A DNA stretch of 64,000 nt, taken from contig JAABSC010000002.1 in NCBI GenBank assembly GCA_011390565.1, forward strand, positions 62,001-126,000, in the 5' to 3' direction. The notes under the pieces are model-generated. The model made no database searches. It was given only the letters and a program-made list of their open reading frames with translations, and was not told the origin of the DNA. Below, piece after piece: positions 56,878 to 64,000 of the stretch (position 1 is the stretch's first letter; every line of letters begins with the position of its first letter). Position numbers and translations under genes: made by a program. The stretch comes from Thioalkalivibrio paradoxus. Its GTDB lineage: Bacteria; Pseudomonadota; Gammaproteobacteria; Ectothiorhodospirales; Ectothiorhodospiraceae.

Positions 56878-58061
56878 TCCCCGTCGCCAGGGAAGCGCGC
56901 GAGAATCTCCAGGGTTTCTCCGTCACGCCGGACCGTGAGCGGGAGCACCGAACCGGGGATCTGGCGCCGGATGTGGCTGACCAGGTCCTGCGTCTGCACG
57001 AGCGTGCGTCCGCCGGCTTCGGTCAGGAGGTCGCCCGCGGTCAGTCCCGCGTGTTCCGCGACCGATTCCGAAGCGACATGCCGGATGCGCACACCACCGG
57101 TATCGTTCTCGATCCGAACCCCCAGCATCATGGGCTTCGGCGGTTCGTGCAGATCACCGGCGGCGATGCCGAACAGCGCGTCGGCGATGCCGGGTAGTGG
57201 GGAGATGCAATCCTCGCGCGTGTCCCACGGCATCAGGGAGCGGACCCGGGTGATTCCCAGATCGCGAAGCTGGTGCGGTACACCATACCCATGTACGAGA
57301 TGACCGGATCCGATAATCCCGACCGCCAGCTTTCCCTGGTGCGCGGCGTCGGCCAGACCTGCGGCCATTGCACGGTCCCAGACGAGTTGCGCCGCTACGA
57401 ATCGGTCGACTTCGGCATCGTCGCCACCGGTCGGATGGTTCGATAGAATTTGCGTCAAATATCCCTTGTAAGCGACTGTTGCATCGAGGGGGGGACTGAT
57501 GCCGAAGCGCTCATTCTCGGGCACCGAGTCCCAGCCCTCCCTCGCCAGGCGTTCGACCAGCGGACGCTCCAGGTTGATGGCCACCAGAGGCAGGCGTTGT
57601 ACGCGTGCGAAGTGCAGGATGGGCATATACAGCTGTGGGTCGAACCCCCAGGTGGCGTTCCACTGCGTCTGGCTGAGAAACTCAGTTTCGGACAGGTCGC
57701 CGCTCACCCAGGCATCCAGTACCGGCTGCGCCTCGCGGGGCAGCATCTCCAGCCCGATCACGATATCCGGTCGGTACGCGTGCAGGGCCGCGAGCGTGTG
57801 CATCTGCCAGCGGTGATGTTCCATTCGGTCGTGGGACTCGCCGAGGAGCACGACTTCGGCGTTGGCCAGATCCTGGAAGAGCCGATCGGCGGTGATCGGG
57901 TCCCCGCCCGCTCCGAGCCACTGTCCGGGTGCGGGGCATTCGGCGATCCCCGCGACTTCTTCGGCGGAAGTCGATAGTGTGGGGCGCAGGGTGACGGTAA
58001 GCGCGATGATCGATGCCACTGCCGCGAGCGCGAGAAGTGTGGCGCGCGCCGCGACGCTCAC
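56874..58061 (-). CDS. ChaN/Tiki-superfamily protein with C-terminal PDZ domain
   Basis: The 395-residue protein has an N-terminal membrane anchor (about 5-28). A ChaN-type (haem-binding uptake/Tiki) domain contains VLLGESHDRMEHH (about 71-83), IGLEMLPREAQ and GSGHLVHGYG. A C-terminal PDZ domain (about 300-390) follows. ChaN proteins bind haem or act as metalloproteases in the Tiki superfamily. GTG 58061 is chosen because GGAGGT lies 5 bp upstream; ATG 58088 and TTG 58160 lack such a site. Its stop overlaps the M1-like peptidase ATG, suggesting a two-component proteolytic unit. Confidence 0.84.
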   Translation of the reverse strand: MSVAARATLLALAAVASIIALTVTLRPTLSTSAEEVAGIAECPAPGQWLGAGGDPITADRLFQDLANAEVVLLGESHDRMEHHRWQMHTLAALHAYRPDIVIGLEMLPREAQPVLDAWVSGDLSETEFLSQTQWNATWGFDPQLYMPILHFARVQRLPLVAINLERPLVERLAREGWDSVPENERFGISPPLDATVAYKGYLTQILSNHPTGGDDAEVDRFVAAQLVWDRAMAAGLADAAHQGKLAVGIIGSGHLVHGYGVPHQLRDLGITRVRSLMPWDTREDCISPLPGIADALFGIAAGDLHEPPKPMMLGVRIENDTGGVRIRHVASESVAEHAGLTAGDLLTEAGGRTLVQTQDLVSHIRRQIPGSVLPLTVRRDGETLEILARFPGDGE

Positions 58062-58299
58062 CGTGGACCTCCGACATCGGTGCGGCATGGAGGCGGGGCT
58101 GGATGGTCGGCTGCAGGCGCGTGTGGCAGGCGGGTCATGATGGGGCTCCCAGGCAGGCAATGCGCTTGGGAGTCCGAAGACGGCCGGAAGTTCGATACGC
58201 GTTCGATGTAACCCCGAAAGCCGGCGCAGGCTTCAGGGGAGCGACGTCGTGCTCCACTCCGTTTTACTGCCGGGGGTGTGAATCGCGGCAGTGATGCGT

Positions 58300-58419
58300 T
58301 TAACCCGCAGGTGGTTCGCCGCTCTTTTTCACGAGGAACCAGAGCAGCCCGACAATCACGAGGATCGACGCTCCCAGGGCTGCGATGGTGAGATAGACGA
58401 TGACATCACCATATTCCAT
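58300..58419 (-). CDS. 39-residue single-pass membrane peptide
   Basis: ATG 58419 has an ideal GGAGGT 5 bp upstream and opens a 39-codon frame. A hydrophobic helix (about residues 8-30, IVYLTIAALGASILVIVGLL) is followed by the positively charged LVKKSGEP tail. The layout recalls small accessory subunits of oxidases or transporters (CcoQ/CydX-like in size), but no homology is recognisable. It stands alone, divergent from the regulator gene. Confidence 0.65.
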   Translation of the reverse strand: MEYGDVIVYLTIAALGASILVIVGLLWFLVKKSGEPPAG

Positions 58420-58886
58420 GCCGAACCTCCTTCCATATTGGCGCTGCAACATGTAAGAGCATAGGCGGTTCCAGGCCCGGACGGCAAGGGATCTGCGGAG
58501 GTCCGTGCCCGGACACGGCAGGCGGCCTTTCCGTTTCTTGCAGAGCCCTTCATCCGGGTTCGGAAGGGGGATGTGAGAGCCGCGGTTCGGCGGGTCTCGA
58601 GTCTTGCATTCCTGGAAAGAACGATGCTTGCCAGTCCATAGAGCGATGGGTAAGGTACAGGAAAAATCATAAGAAGCGTTTGCTCGCGCGCATGGGCGCA
58701 TTCGAGCGGACCGTGTCAAGATCAGAACGGTCGGCACTCAGGGTGATTGGGGATGATTCAGCGAGACTTCCGGCATGATGAACCACGACGTCTTGCAGCC
58801 GCTTCATTGCAGTCACGGGAGTGTTCTCCTGAAGCCGATCGACTCGACGTGCTGCCGGTCCGTGGTTGGAATGCGGGAGGTGGCCG
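58420..58886. other. 467-bp gap between the small membrane peptide and the regulator gene
   Basis: I see no convincing gene here: short frames lack ribosome-binding sites and overlap one another. The gap is bounded by two divergent starts and so should hold two promoters. A small hairpin (GTCCG-TGCC-CGGAC, near 58501-58514) and an A/T-rich patch (GGAAAAATCATAAG, near 58661) are the only notable local features. A small RNA cannot be excluded. Confidence 0.5.
58628..58656 (+). promoter_or_regulatory. Candidate promoter of the regulator gene
   Basis: TTGCCA (58628-58633) and TAAGGT (58651-58656) are spaced by 17 bp. If used, the transcript would have a leader of about 220 nt before TTG 58887. 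Confidence 0.3.
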
Positions 58887-59651
58887 TTGAGCGACGGGGA
58901 TTCAGACACGTTCGATGTGCCTCGGGTCCTCGTCGCGTCCAGGGATCGTGAAACGCGGGCAGGGTGGGTTCAGGGGTTGCAGGGCGAGGGGTTCATCTGT
59001 CAGGCCGTGAGCACCGCGCGCCAGGCACGTGAGGCACTGCACCGGGGAACCTTCAAGATTGCCGTCGTCGAGGACGGTCTGTCGGGCGGTGATGTTCTGG
59101 AAGCGTGGAGGCAGATCGGGAGCGATACCCGGCCGGGGCTGGTCTTCGTTGCGCTGGAGCCCTGGGGAGATCGGCGGACTCATGTGTTGAGCCAGGGTGC
59201 CGACCACTATCTCTGCCGGCCGGTGCAGGCGGTCGAGCTCGTGTACACCGTGCGCAATCTCATGCAGCGAATCGATCCCGCCTGGAACTGGGGATGGACC
59301 CTGGATCCGCTCAGATGGCGCCTTCTTGCCCCTAACACGCGAAGTCTGCGATTGACTCTGAAGGAAAAGATTCTGCTGCGGGCGTTGATGGAGCGCGCGG
59401 GGACGCCGATCCCGCGCGACGAGCTTGCCTGGTTCCTCGAAGCGGACCCTCGGGTGAAACATTCCCGAGGTATGGAAATCATGGTTCGCCGGTTGCGAAA
59501 AAAGATGAGCGACACGCTCGGGTTGGATGCGCCCCTGATGACACTGCACGGAGTAGGATACGCGTTCACCGCGAAGGCCACGGTTCTGGAGGACGAACTG
59601 GTGGCGGACGAAGTCGAGGAGACGTCCGACGGGAGTCCGTCGGTAAACTGA
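58887..59651 (+). CDS. OmpR/PhoB-family regulator with degenerate receiver
   Basis: The 254-residue protein has a receiver-like domain (about 11-125) and a winged-helix DNA-binding domain (about 145-235, with EIMVRRLRKKMSD and VGYAF). The receiver is degenerate. The acidic pair is replaced by ASRDRE, Asp63 may occupy the phosphorylation site, and the conserved Lys is Arg111 in YLCRPV. No histidine kinase gene is near. The start is TTG 58887 with GGGAGGT upstream. It may act without phosphorylation and could control manC-galE just downstream (28-bp gap). Confidence 0.85.
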   Translation: MSDGDSDTFDVPRVLVASRDRETRAGWVQGLQGEGFICQAVSTARQAREALHRGTFKIAVVEDGLSGGDVLEAWRQIGSDTRPGLVFVALEPWGDRRTHVLSQGADHYLCRPVQAVELVYTVRNLMQRIDPAWNWGWTLDPLRWRLLAPNTRSLRLTLKEKILLRALMERAGTPIPRDELAWFLEADPRVKHSRGMEIMVRRLRKKMSDTLGLDAPLMTLHGVGYAFTAKATVLEDELVADEVEETSDGSPSVN

Positions 59652-59679
59652 ATCTGCGTACCCAATGGAAGCTCGTGCT

Positions 59680-61107
59680 ATGTCAATCCAACCCGTGATT
59701 CTGGCGGGCGGTGCCGGCTCGCGCCTCTGGCCGCTGTCCCGTGCTGAATACCCCAAGCCCTTCATTCCCTTGCTGGGTGAGACGTCTTTGTTCCAGGCGA
59801 CGGTCGGGCGTACCCGGGCACTGAGCGATGCGCAGCCGCCAATCGTCGTCTGCAATGAATCGCAACGCTTCCTCGTGGCGGAGCAATTGCGGAACGCGGG
59901 TTGCGAAGAGTCCGTGATCCTGCTCGAGCCGGTCGGGCGCAATACTGCGGCCGCCATTGCGCTCGCCGCGCTGGATGTCCTCGAGCGTGGGTCCGATCCC
60001 CTTTTGCTGGTACTTCCGGCCGATCATCACGTACCCGTGCAGAAGGACTTTGCCAAGGCGGTTACGCGTGCGGAGCCGGCGGCAGCCGCACGTTCTCTGG
60101 TCACTTTCGGCATTCCCCCGTTGTGGGCGGAGACCGGTTTCGGCTACATCCGTACGCACGCGGACACTGAATCGGATGGCGTGTTCCCGGTTCGCGAGTT
60201 CGTGGAGAAACCCGATGCGGAACGCGCTTCTCGGTATCTGGCCTCGGGGGAGTATTACTGGAACAGCGGCATGTTCCTGTTTGCCGCGTCGGTATACATG
60301 GAAGCCCTGGACGCGCATGCGCCCGAAGTGGCCGGGGCGTGCAGAGAGGCGCACGCAGAGGCGCGTCGCGAGCTTGATTTCACTCGAGTGGGTACCGATG
60401 CCTTCGCCCGATCTCCGGACATCTCCGTGGATTATGCGGTCATGGAACCGGCGTCCAATGTCGTGATGGTGCCCTTCGAGGGAACCTGGAACGATGTCGG
60501 CTCCTGGACGGCGCTGCAGGGGCTGGACCGGGCGGACGGTGAGGGCAATGTCCTGGTCGGGGACGTGCTGGCGCTGGAGAGCCGTGATTGTTACCTGCGG
60601 GCCGAGAGCCGACTGCTGGCGACCGTTGGGCTGGAGAACCTGTTGGTGGTGGAGACGGCGGATGCGGTGCTGGTCGCCCACCGGGACCGGGCCCAGGACG
60701 TGCGCAGGGTCGTGCAGGAACTCAACGATCGCGGGCGCACGGAACACGTGAACCATGCGCGTGTGCTGCGGCCCTGGGGCAGTTACGAGTGCATCAGCGG
60801 GGCGGAACGGTTCCAGGTGAAACGCATCGTCGTGAAACCCGGGCACAGCCTGTCGCTGCAGATGCATCATCATCGGGCCGAACACTGGGTCGTGGTGCGG
60901 GGTACCGCGAAGGTCACGCGCGGGACCGAGACGCTGCTACTGACCGAGGACCAGTCGACCTACATTCCTTTGGGCACCGTCCATCGTCTCGAGAATCCGG
61001 GCAGCATTCCGCTGGAGATCATCGAGGTGCAATCCGGAAGCTACCTGGGTGAGGACGACATCGTGCGCTTCGAGGACGCTTATGGTCGCGGGCCTTCGAG
61101 CACATGA
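59680..61107 (+). CDS. manC: Mannose-1-phosphate guanylyltransferase / mannose-6-phosphate isomerase
   Basis: The 475-residue type II PMI-GMP enzyme makes GDP-mannose. The nucleotidyltransferase part opens VILAGGAGSRLWPLSR and has the EFVEKPDA motif; a C-terminal cupin isomerase domain (about 350-470) has RPWGSYE and QMHHHRAEHWVVV. ATG 59680 is chosen for GGAAG 8 bp upstream; ATG 59665 lacks one. GDP-mannose feeds exopolysaccharide or LPS. It is coupled to galE by ATGA and lies right after the degenerate regulator gene. Confidence 0.96.
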   Translation: MSIQPVILAGGAGSRLWPLSRAEYPKPFIPLLGETSLFQATVGRTRALSDAQPPIVVCNESQRFLVAEQLRNAGCEESVILLEPVGRNTAAAIALAALDVLERGSDPLLLVLPADHHVPVQKDFAKAVTRAEPAAAARSLVTFGIPPLWAETGFGYIRTHADTESDGVFPVREFVEKPDAERASRYLASGEYYWNSGMFLFAASVYMEALDAHAPEVAGACREAHAEARRELDFTRVGTDAFARSPDISVDYAVMEPASNVVMVPFEGTWNDVGSWTALQGLDRADGEGNVLVGDVLALESRDCYLRAESRLLATVGLENLLVVETADAVLVAHRDRAQDVRRVVQELNDRGRTEHVNHARVLRPWGSYECISGAERFQVKRIVVKPGHSLSLQMHHHRAEHWVVVRGTAKVTRGTETLLLTEDQSTYIPLGTVHRLENPGSIPLEIIEVQSGSYLGEDDIVRFEDAYGRGPSST

Positions 61108-62105
61108 CAGCGAACGTCCTGATCGTTGGCGGCGCGGGCTACATCGGCTCGCACATGGTGCTCGCAGCCCAGGAGGCCGGTTGGAACGTAACCGTATTCG
61201 ACAATCTATCGCGCGGCTTCGCCGATGCCGTGGGATCGGCGCGCCTGGTGCAGGGGGATCTGCGCAGTCCCCCGGATCTCGACCGGTGCTTTCAGAGCGG
61301 TGATTTCGACCTGGTGATGCACTTCGCCGCCCTGGCCTATGTCGGGGAGTCGGTGCAGGCGCCGGACCTGTACTATCAGAACAACGTCGTCGGTGCGCTG
61401 AACCTGCTCGACGCCATGCGCCGGCATGGTGTGCGGCATCTCGTGTTCTCATCCACCTGCGCGACGTACGGCCAACCGCGGGAAATACCGATTCCCGAGG
61501 ACCATCCGCAGCGGCCCATCAATCCCTATGGCCGCACCAAGCTGATGATCGAACAGGCCCTGGCGGACTACGCCGACGCCTTCGGGGTGAACAGCGTCAG
61601 CCTGCGCTACTTCAACGCCGCCGGCTGCGACCCGAAAGGGCGCGCCGGGGAACGCCATGATCCGGAGACCCACCTGATTCCGCTTGTTCTGGAGGAGGCG
61701 CTGCGTCTGCAGCAGGGCGGAAATCCGGAGGATACGGGCCTCACGGTATTCGGCGATGACTTTCCGACCCGCGATGGCACCTGCATACGGGATTACATTC
61801 ACGTCGATGATCTCTGCGCCGCCCATCTGCTTGCAGGCCGGCGACTCCTTGCCGGTGAGATGCGGGGCGCCATCTGTCTGAACCTCGCCAATGGGGCGGG
61901 TTTTACCGTGCTCGAAGTCATCGAAGCCTGCCGCAGGGTGACCGGCGAGCCGATACGCTTTCGGATGGGTGCGCGCAGGGCAGGTGACCCCCCGGAATTG
62001 ATTGGAGACGCCCGGCGGGCTTCAGGGGAACTGGGGTGGCAACCCGCCTGGACCTCGCTGGACGCGATCCTCGAGACCGCCTGGGACTGGATGCGGGCGA
62101 GGTGA
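61104..62105 (+). CDS. galE: UDP-glucose 4-epimerase
   Basis: The 333-residue extended SDR epimerase converts UDP-glucose to UDP-galactose. The NAD-binding GGAGYIGSH is near residue 9, catalytic Ser/Thr lies in FSSTCATYG, YGRTKLMIE carries the Tyr-x3-Lys pair, and RYFNAAGCDP is diagnostic of GalE. ATG 61104 overlaps the manC TGA. With ManC it supplies activated sugars for surface polysaccharide. Confidence 0.95.
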   Translation: MTANVLIVGGAGYIGSHMVLAAQEAGWNVTVFDNLSRGFADAVGSARLVQGDLRSPPDLDRCFQSGDFDLVMHFAALAYVGESVQAPDLYYQNNVVGALNLLDAMRRHGVRHLVFSSTCATYGQPREIPIPEDHPQRPINPYGRTKLMIEQALADYADAFGVNSVSLRYFNAAGCDPKGRAGERHDPETHLIPLVLEEALRLQQGGNPEDTGLTVFGDDFPTRDGTCIRDYIHVDDLCAAHLLAGRRLLAGEMRGAICLNLANGAGFTVLEVIEACRRVTGEPIRFRMGARRAGDPPELIGDARRASGELGWQPAWTSLDAILETAWDWMRAR

Positions 62106-62130
62106 ACGCAGGGCGTTCCCGCGGCGCGGA

Positions 62131-62436
62131 CTACAGGTACTTCAGCCGCTGCCGCAACGCCTCCGGTTCGGACGCGGCATCCCGAAGCGTCGCGCCCGCA
62201 TCGGACGTGCCGATGACCAGACCCTTGCCGGAAACCGGCACCACGTTGTCGATCTGAAACCGGCCCGTCGCGCCGCGCAGAAAGCACTCCTCGTCGAAGT
62301 ACAGCCGGTCGCCCTCGGGCCCGATCTCGTCGGATTCAATCGTGTCGTAGCCGATCAGCCGTGCGATATCCTCGTGTCCGCTGATGTCGACGGACTCGAT
62401 GGACTGTGTTTCCGGGTCGATCAGGATGGCTTTCAT
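62131..62436 (-). CDS. Hypothetical protein
   Basis: The 101-residue acidic protein opens MKAILIDPETQSIESVDISG and contains GPEGDRLYFDEECF and VPVSGKGLVIG. It has no signal peptide or membrane segment. The N-terminal pattern vaguely recalls DUF3846 proteins, but I cannot confirm it. ATG 62436 is chosen because the longer frame to 62661 runs through tRNA-Val. It converges on galE with a 25-bp gap. Confidence 0.6.
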   Translation of the reverse strand: MKAILIDPETQSIESVDISGHEDIARLIGYDTIESDEIGPEGDRLYFDEECFLRGATGRFQIDNVVPVSGKGLVIGTSDAGATLRDAASEPEALRQRLKYL

Positions 62437-62482
62437 TACCGATGCTCCGATTTTTCGTTCATCCGAAAGCCTATCACGCAAG

Positions 62483-62527
62483 CACTGGGGGCTGACCCCG
62501 GTCGATGGAAATTGGGGTCTGACCCGG
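62483..62527. repeat. GGGGTCTGACCC-type interspersed repeat
   Basis: ACTGGGGGCTGACCCCGG and AAATTGGGGTCTGACCCGG are two copies of a short palindromic core in direct succession. Such cores are typical of REP sequences mobilised by REP-associated tyrosine transposases; no such transposase gene is in the window. Confidence 0.55.
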
Positions 62528-62537
62528 GAGTATGGCG

Positions 62538-62565
62538 TTGACTTGGGCGGGGAAGGCGGTAGAAT
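62538..62565 (+). promoter_or_regulatory. Promoter of tRNA-Val
   Basis: TTGACT (62538-62543) and TAGAAT (62560-62565), 16 bp apart, precede a GC-rich discriminator (CCCGCG) and the tRNA start at 62584. This is a close sigma-70 match. Confidence 0.7.
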
Positions 62566-62583
62566 CCCGCGTTCGAAGACGAC

Positions 62584-62660
62584 AGGCGCGTAGCTCAGCT
62601 GGTTAGAGCACCACCTTGACATGGTGGGGGTCGTTGGTTCGAGTCCAATCGCGCCTACCA
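62584..62660 (+). tRNA. tRNA-Val (anticodon GAC)
   Basis: The 77-nt cloverleaf is complete. Acceptor AGGCGCG pairs with CGCGCCT. The D-arm is GCTCAGCTGGTTAGAGC, the anticodon stem CCACC/GGTGG flanks loop TTGACAT, the T-arm contains GGTTCGAGTCC, and CCA is encoded. Anticodon GAC reads GUC and GUU valine codons. Confidence 0.97.
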
Positions 62661-62675
62661 ATATTCGGCATCAAG

Positions 62676-62713
62676 CGGCTGCCTGGAACTGAGGGTTCCA
62701 TGCGGCCGTTTTT
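62676..62713 (+). terminator. Intrinsic terminator of tRNA-Val
   Basis: CGGCTGC (62676-62682) pairs with GCGGCCG (62702-62708), enclosing an inner GGAAC/GTTCC helix, followed by TTTTT (62709-62713). A strong rho-independent terminator 16 bp after the tRNA. Confidence 0.75.
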
Positions 62714-62737
62714 GCGTTTGGAGTCTTTCGCTACACT
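62709..62737 (+). promoter_or_regulatory. Candidate promoter of the MFS gene
   Basis: TTTTTG (62709-62714) and TACACT (62732-62737) are spaced by 17 bp. The -35 would overlap the T-tract of the tRNA terminator. Confidence 0.35.
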
Positions 62738-62799
62738 AACGTCCTTCATTCCTGATCCCTGGCTGGGCACTGGAGCGTCCGATTTCACCCGTCGTAGAG

Positions 62800-64000
62800 G
62801 TGCGCAAGCGCGAGGTGTTTGGCTGGGCGATGTTCGACTTCGCCAATCAGGCCTACACGCTGCTGATCATCACGGTCATCTTCGGGGATCTCTTTACCCG
62901 TGTGATCGTGGCCGATGCTCCGGATTTCCGGCTCGGCAACCTGCTTTGGAGCCTGGCTCTGGCTGCGAGTTACCTGTTGGTCCTGATCGCGGCCCCGGTG
63001 GCGGGAGCGATCATGGATGCGACCCGCTCACGCAAGCGCTTCCTGCTCGCCTCGTGGATACTCACGGTACTGGCCACGGCTGCGCTGTATTGGGTCGAAC
63101 CCGGGTTGATCCTGTTGGGGATGGTGCTGATCGTGATCTCCAATTTCGGATACGCGATCGGCGAGTCGTTCATCGCGAGCTTCCTGCCGGATCTCGGCCC
63201 GCCGGAGCGTCTCGGCTGGATCTCGGGTCTGGGTTGGGCCCTCGGCTACGCGGGCGGTCTGGTGGCGACGGGCTTTGCGCTGGTGCTGCTGGGGGATGTT
63301 TCCGCCGACAATTTCGAGCGCATACGCTGGGTGGGGCCCTTCGCTGCAGCCTTCTTCCTGCTGGCGGCGATACCGACCTTCCTGTTCCTGCGGGAGACCG
63401 GCCCGAGGCGCCGCGTGCGCGGTGGCTTGCAGTTGAGCCTGGGTTTCCGGCGCGTCGCGCGAAGCCTCGTCACCCTTCGGGATCGGCCCGGGCTTCGGGA
63501 CCTGTTTGTCTCGATTTTCTTCGTAATGGCCGGGATCTACATCGTGATCTCGTTCACTTTCATCTATGGCTCGCAGGTGATCGGTTGGGACGAATCGACC
63601 CGGGTGGCGATGTTCATCATCACGCAGGTCACCGCGATGATCGGAGCCCTGGCCTTCGGGTGGCTGCAGGATCGGATCGGGGCAGTGCCGGTATATCGCT
63701 TCACACTGGTCTTCTGGGTGATTGCCGTGCTGGCCATTTACCTGACTCCGTGGATATCGATCCAGCTGACCGCGATGCTGGGACGACCGGTCGAGCCACA
63801 ACAGGTGTTTCTTTTCGTGGGGGCGATCGCCGGCCTGTCCCTGGGTTCCGCACAGTCAGCGGGCCGGGCGCTGGTGGCGTTGATGGTGCCGCGGCAGGAG
63901 GCCGGGCGCTGGTTCGGTTTCTGGGGGCTGGCGGGCAAGGCCGCCGCGATCTTCGGCCTGGTCGGCATCGGCCTGCTGCAGCTGTGGCTGGGGCTGGCGA
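62800..64000 (+). CDS. MFS transporter, UMF1 family (partial, 3' end outside window)
   Basis: The visible 400 residues form a polytopic membrane protein. Its opening KREVFGWAMFDFANQAY is the hallmark of UMF1/Atg22-like permeases, with a DATRSRKRFLL loop between early helices corresponding to the MFS A-motif region and ten or more hydrophobic segments. GTG 62800 is taken as the start because it precedes the conserved opening; GAGG lies too close to be a standard ribosome-binding site. The frame stays open to the window edge. The substrate is unknown; amino-acid or general efflux roles are proposed for relatives. Confidence 0.88.
   Translation, partial: MRKREVFGWAMFDFANQAYTLLIITVIFGDLFTRVIVADAPDFRLGNLLWSLALAASYLLVLIAAPVAGAIMDATRSRKRFLLASWILTVLATAALYWVEPGLILLGMVLIVISNFGYAIGESFIASFLPDLGPPERLGWISGLGWALGYAGGLVATGFALVLLGDVSADNFERIRWVGPFAAAFFLLAAIPTFLFLRETGPRRRVRGGLQLSLGFRRVARSLVTLRDRPGLRDLFVSIFFVMAGIYIVISFTFIYGSQVIGWDESTRVAMFIITQVTAMIGALAFGWLQDRIGAVPVYRFTLVFWVIAVLAIYLTPWISIQLTAMLGRPVEPQQVFLFVGAIAGLSLGSAQSAGRALVALMVPRQEAGRWFGFWGLAGKAAAIFGLVGIGLLQLWLGLA

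Noticed and set aside
62437..62661. N-terminal extension of the hypothetical gene reading GLEPTTPTMSRWCSNQLSY
   Set aside because: This is the typical false translation of the reverse strand of a tRNA gene (tRNA-Val) and is not coding.

Overview
The window is a high-GC, gene-dense chromosomal segment of a gammaproteobacterium. Gene order and protein style suggest an Ectothiorhodospiraceae/Thioalkalivibrio-like lineage; this is an inference, because no rRNA or species marker is present. There are no phage genes, transposase genes, CRISPR arrays or rRNAs. Most junctions inside operons overlap (ATGA, GTGA or TTGA), so translational coupling is widespread, and several genes start with GTG or TTG.

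Layout. 1-4.5 kb: a LolCDE/YbbAP-type ABC exporter pair, divergent from the GDSL esterase gene tesA with physically overlapping start codons. 4.5-9.7 kb: tRNA-Arg(CCU), a DUF4124 protein, the helicase HrpB and an HPPD-like VOC metalloprotein. 9.7-13.2 kb: map-glnD, divergent from the next block. 13.2-25.8 kb: the classical translation/envelope cluster rpsB-tsf-pyrH-frr-uppS-cdsA-dxr-rseP-bamA-skp-lpxD-fabZ-lpxA, led by an extended -10 promoter and a structured rpsB leader; lpxB does not follow lpxA. 25.8-31.8 kb: a thioredoxin-fold/HEAT protein, a DUF2256 mini-gene coupled to an Fe-S (6-4)-type photolyase, a patatin/beta-barrel protein and acetate kinase. 32.1-45.8 kb: a complete 14-gene nuoA-N operon for respiratory complex I. 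It has an unusually short NuoG and three small linker ORFs (between nuoA/B, nuoI/J and nuoL/M), two of which lie on repeat-like DNA. 45.9-51.2 kb: a glutaredoxin-like protein, two L,D-transpeptidases and a LysM lytic transglycosylase, then a GcvR-like ACT protein. 51.2-58.4 kb: a RutE-type nitroreductase, the DUF2868/DUF3482 pair, an M1-like peptidase coupled to a ChaN-PDZ protein, and a 39-residue membrane peptide. 58.9-62.1 kb: a degenerate OmpR-type regulator followed by manC-galE for nucleotide-sugar synthesis. 62.1-64 kb: a small hypothetical gene, tRNA-Val(GAC) and a UMF1-type MFS transporter cut by the window edge.

The most interesting non-coding content is a repeat family with terminal inverted repeats (two 162-bp copies, one rearranged 72-bp copy and one possible solo end) whose CTAG termini often supply the TAG stop codon of the neighbouring gene. 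There is also a CACGGAA palindromic repeat found in two convergent gaps.
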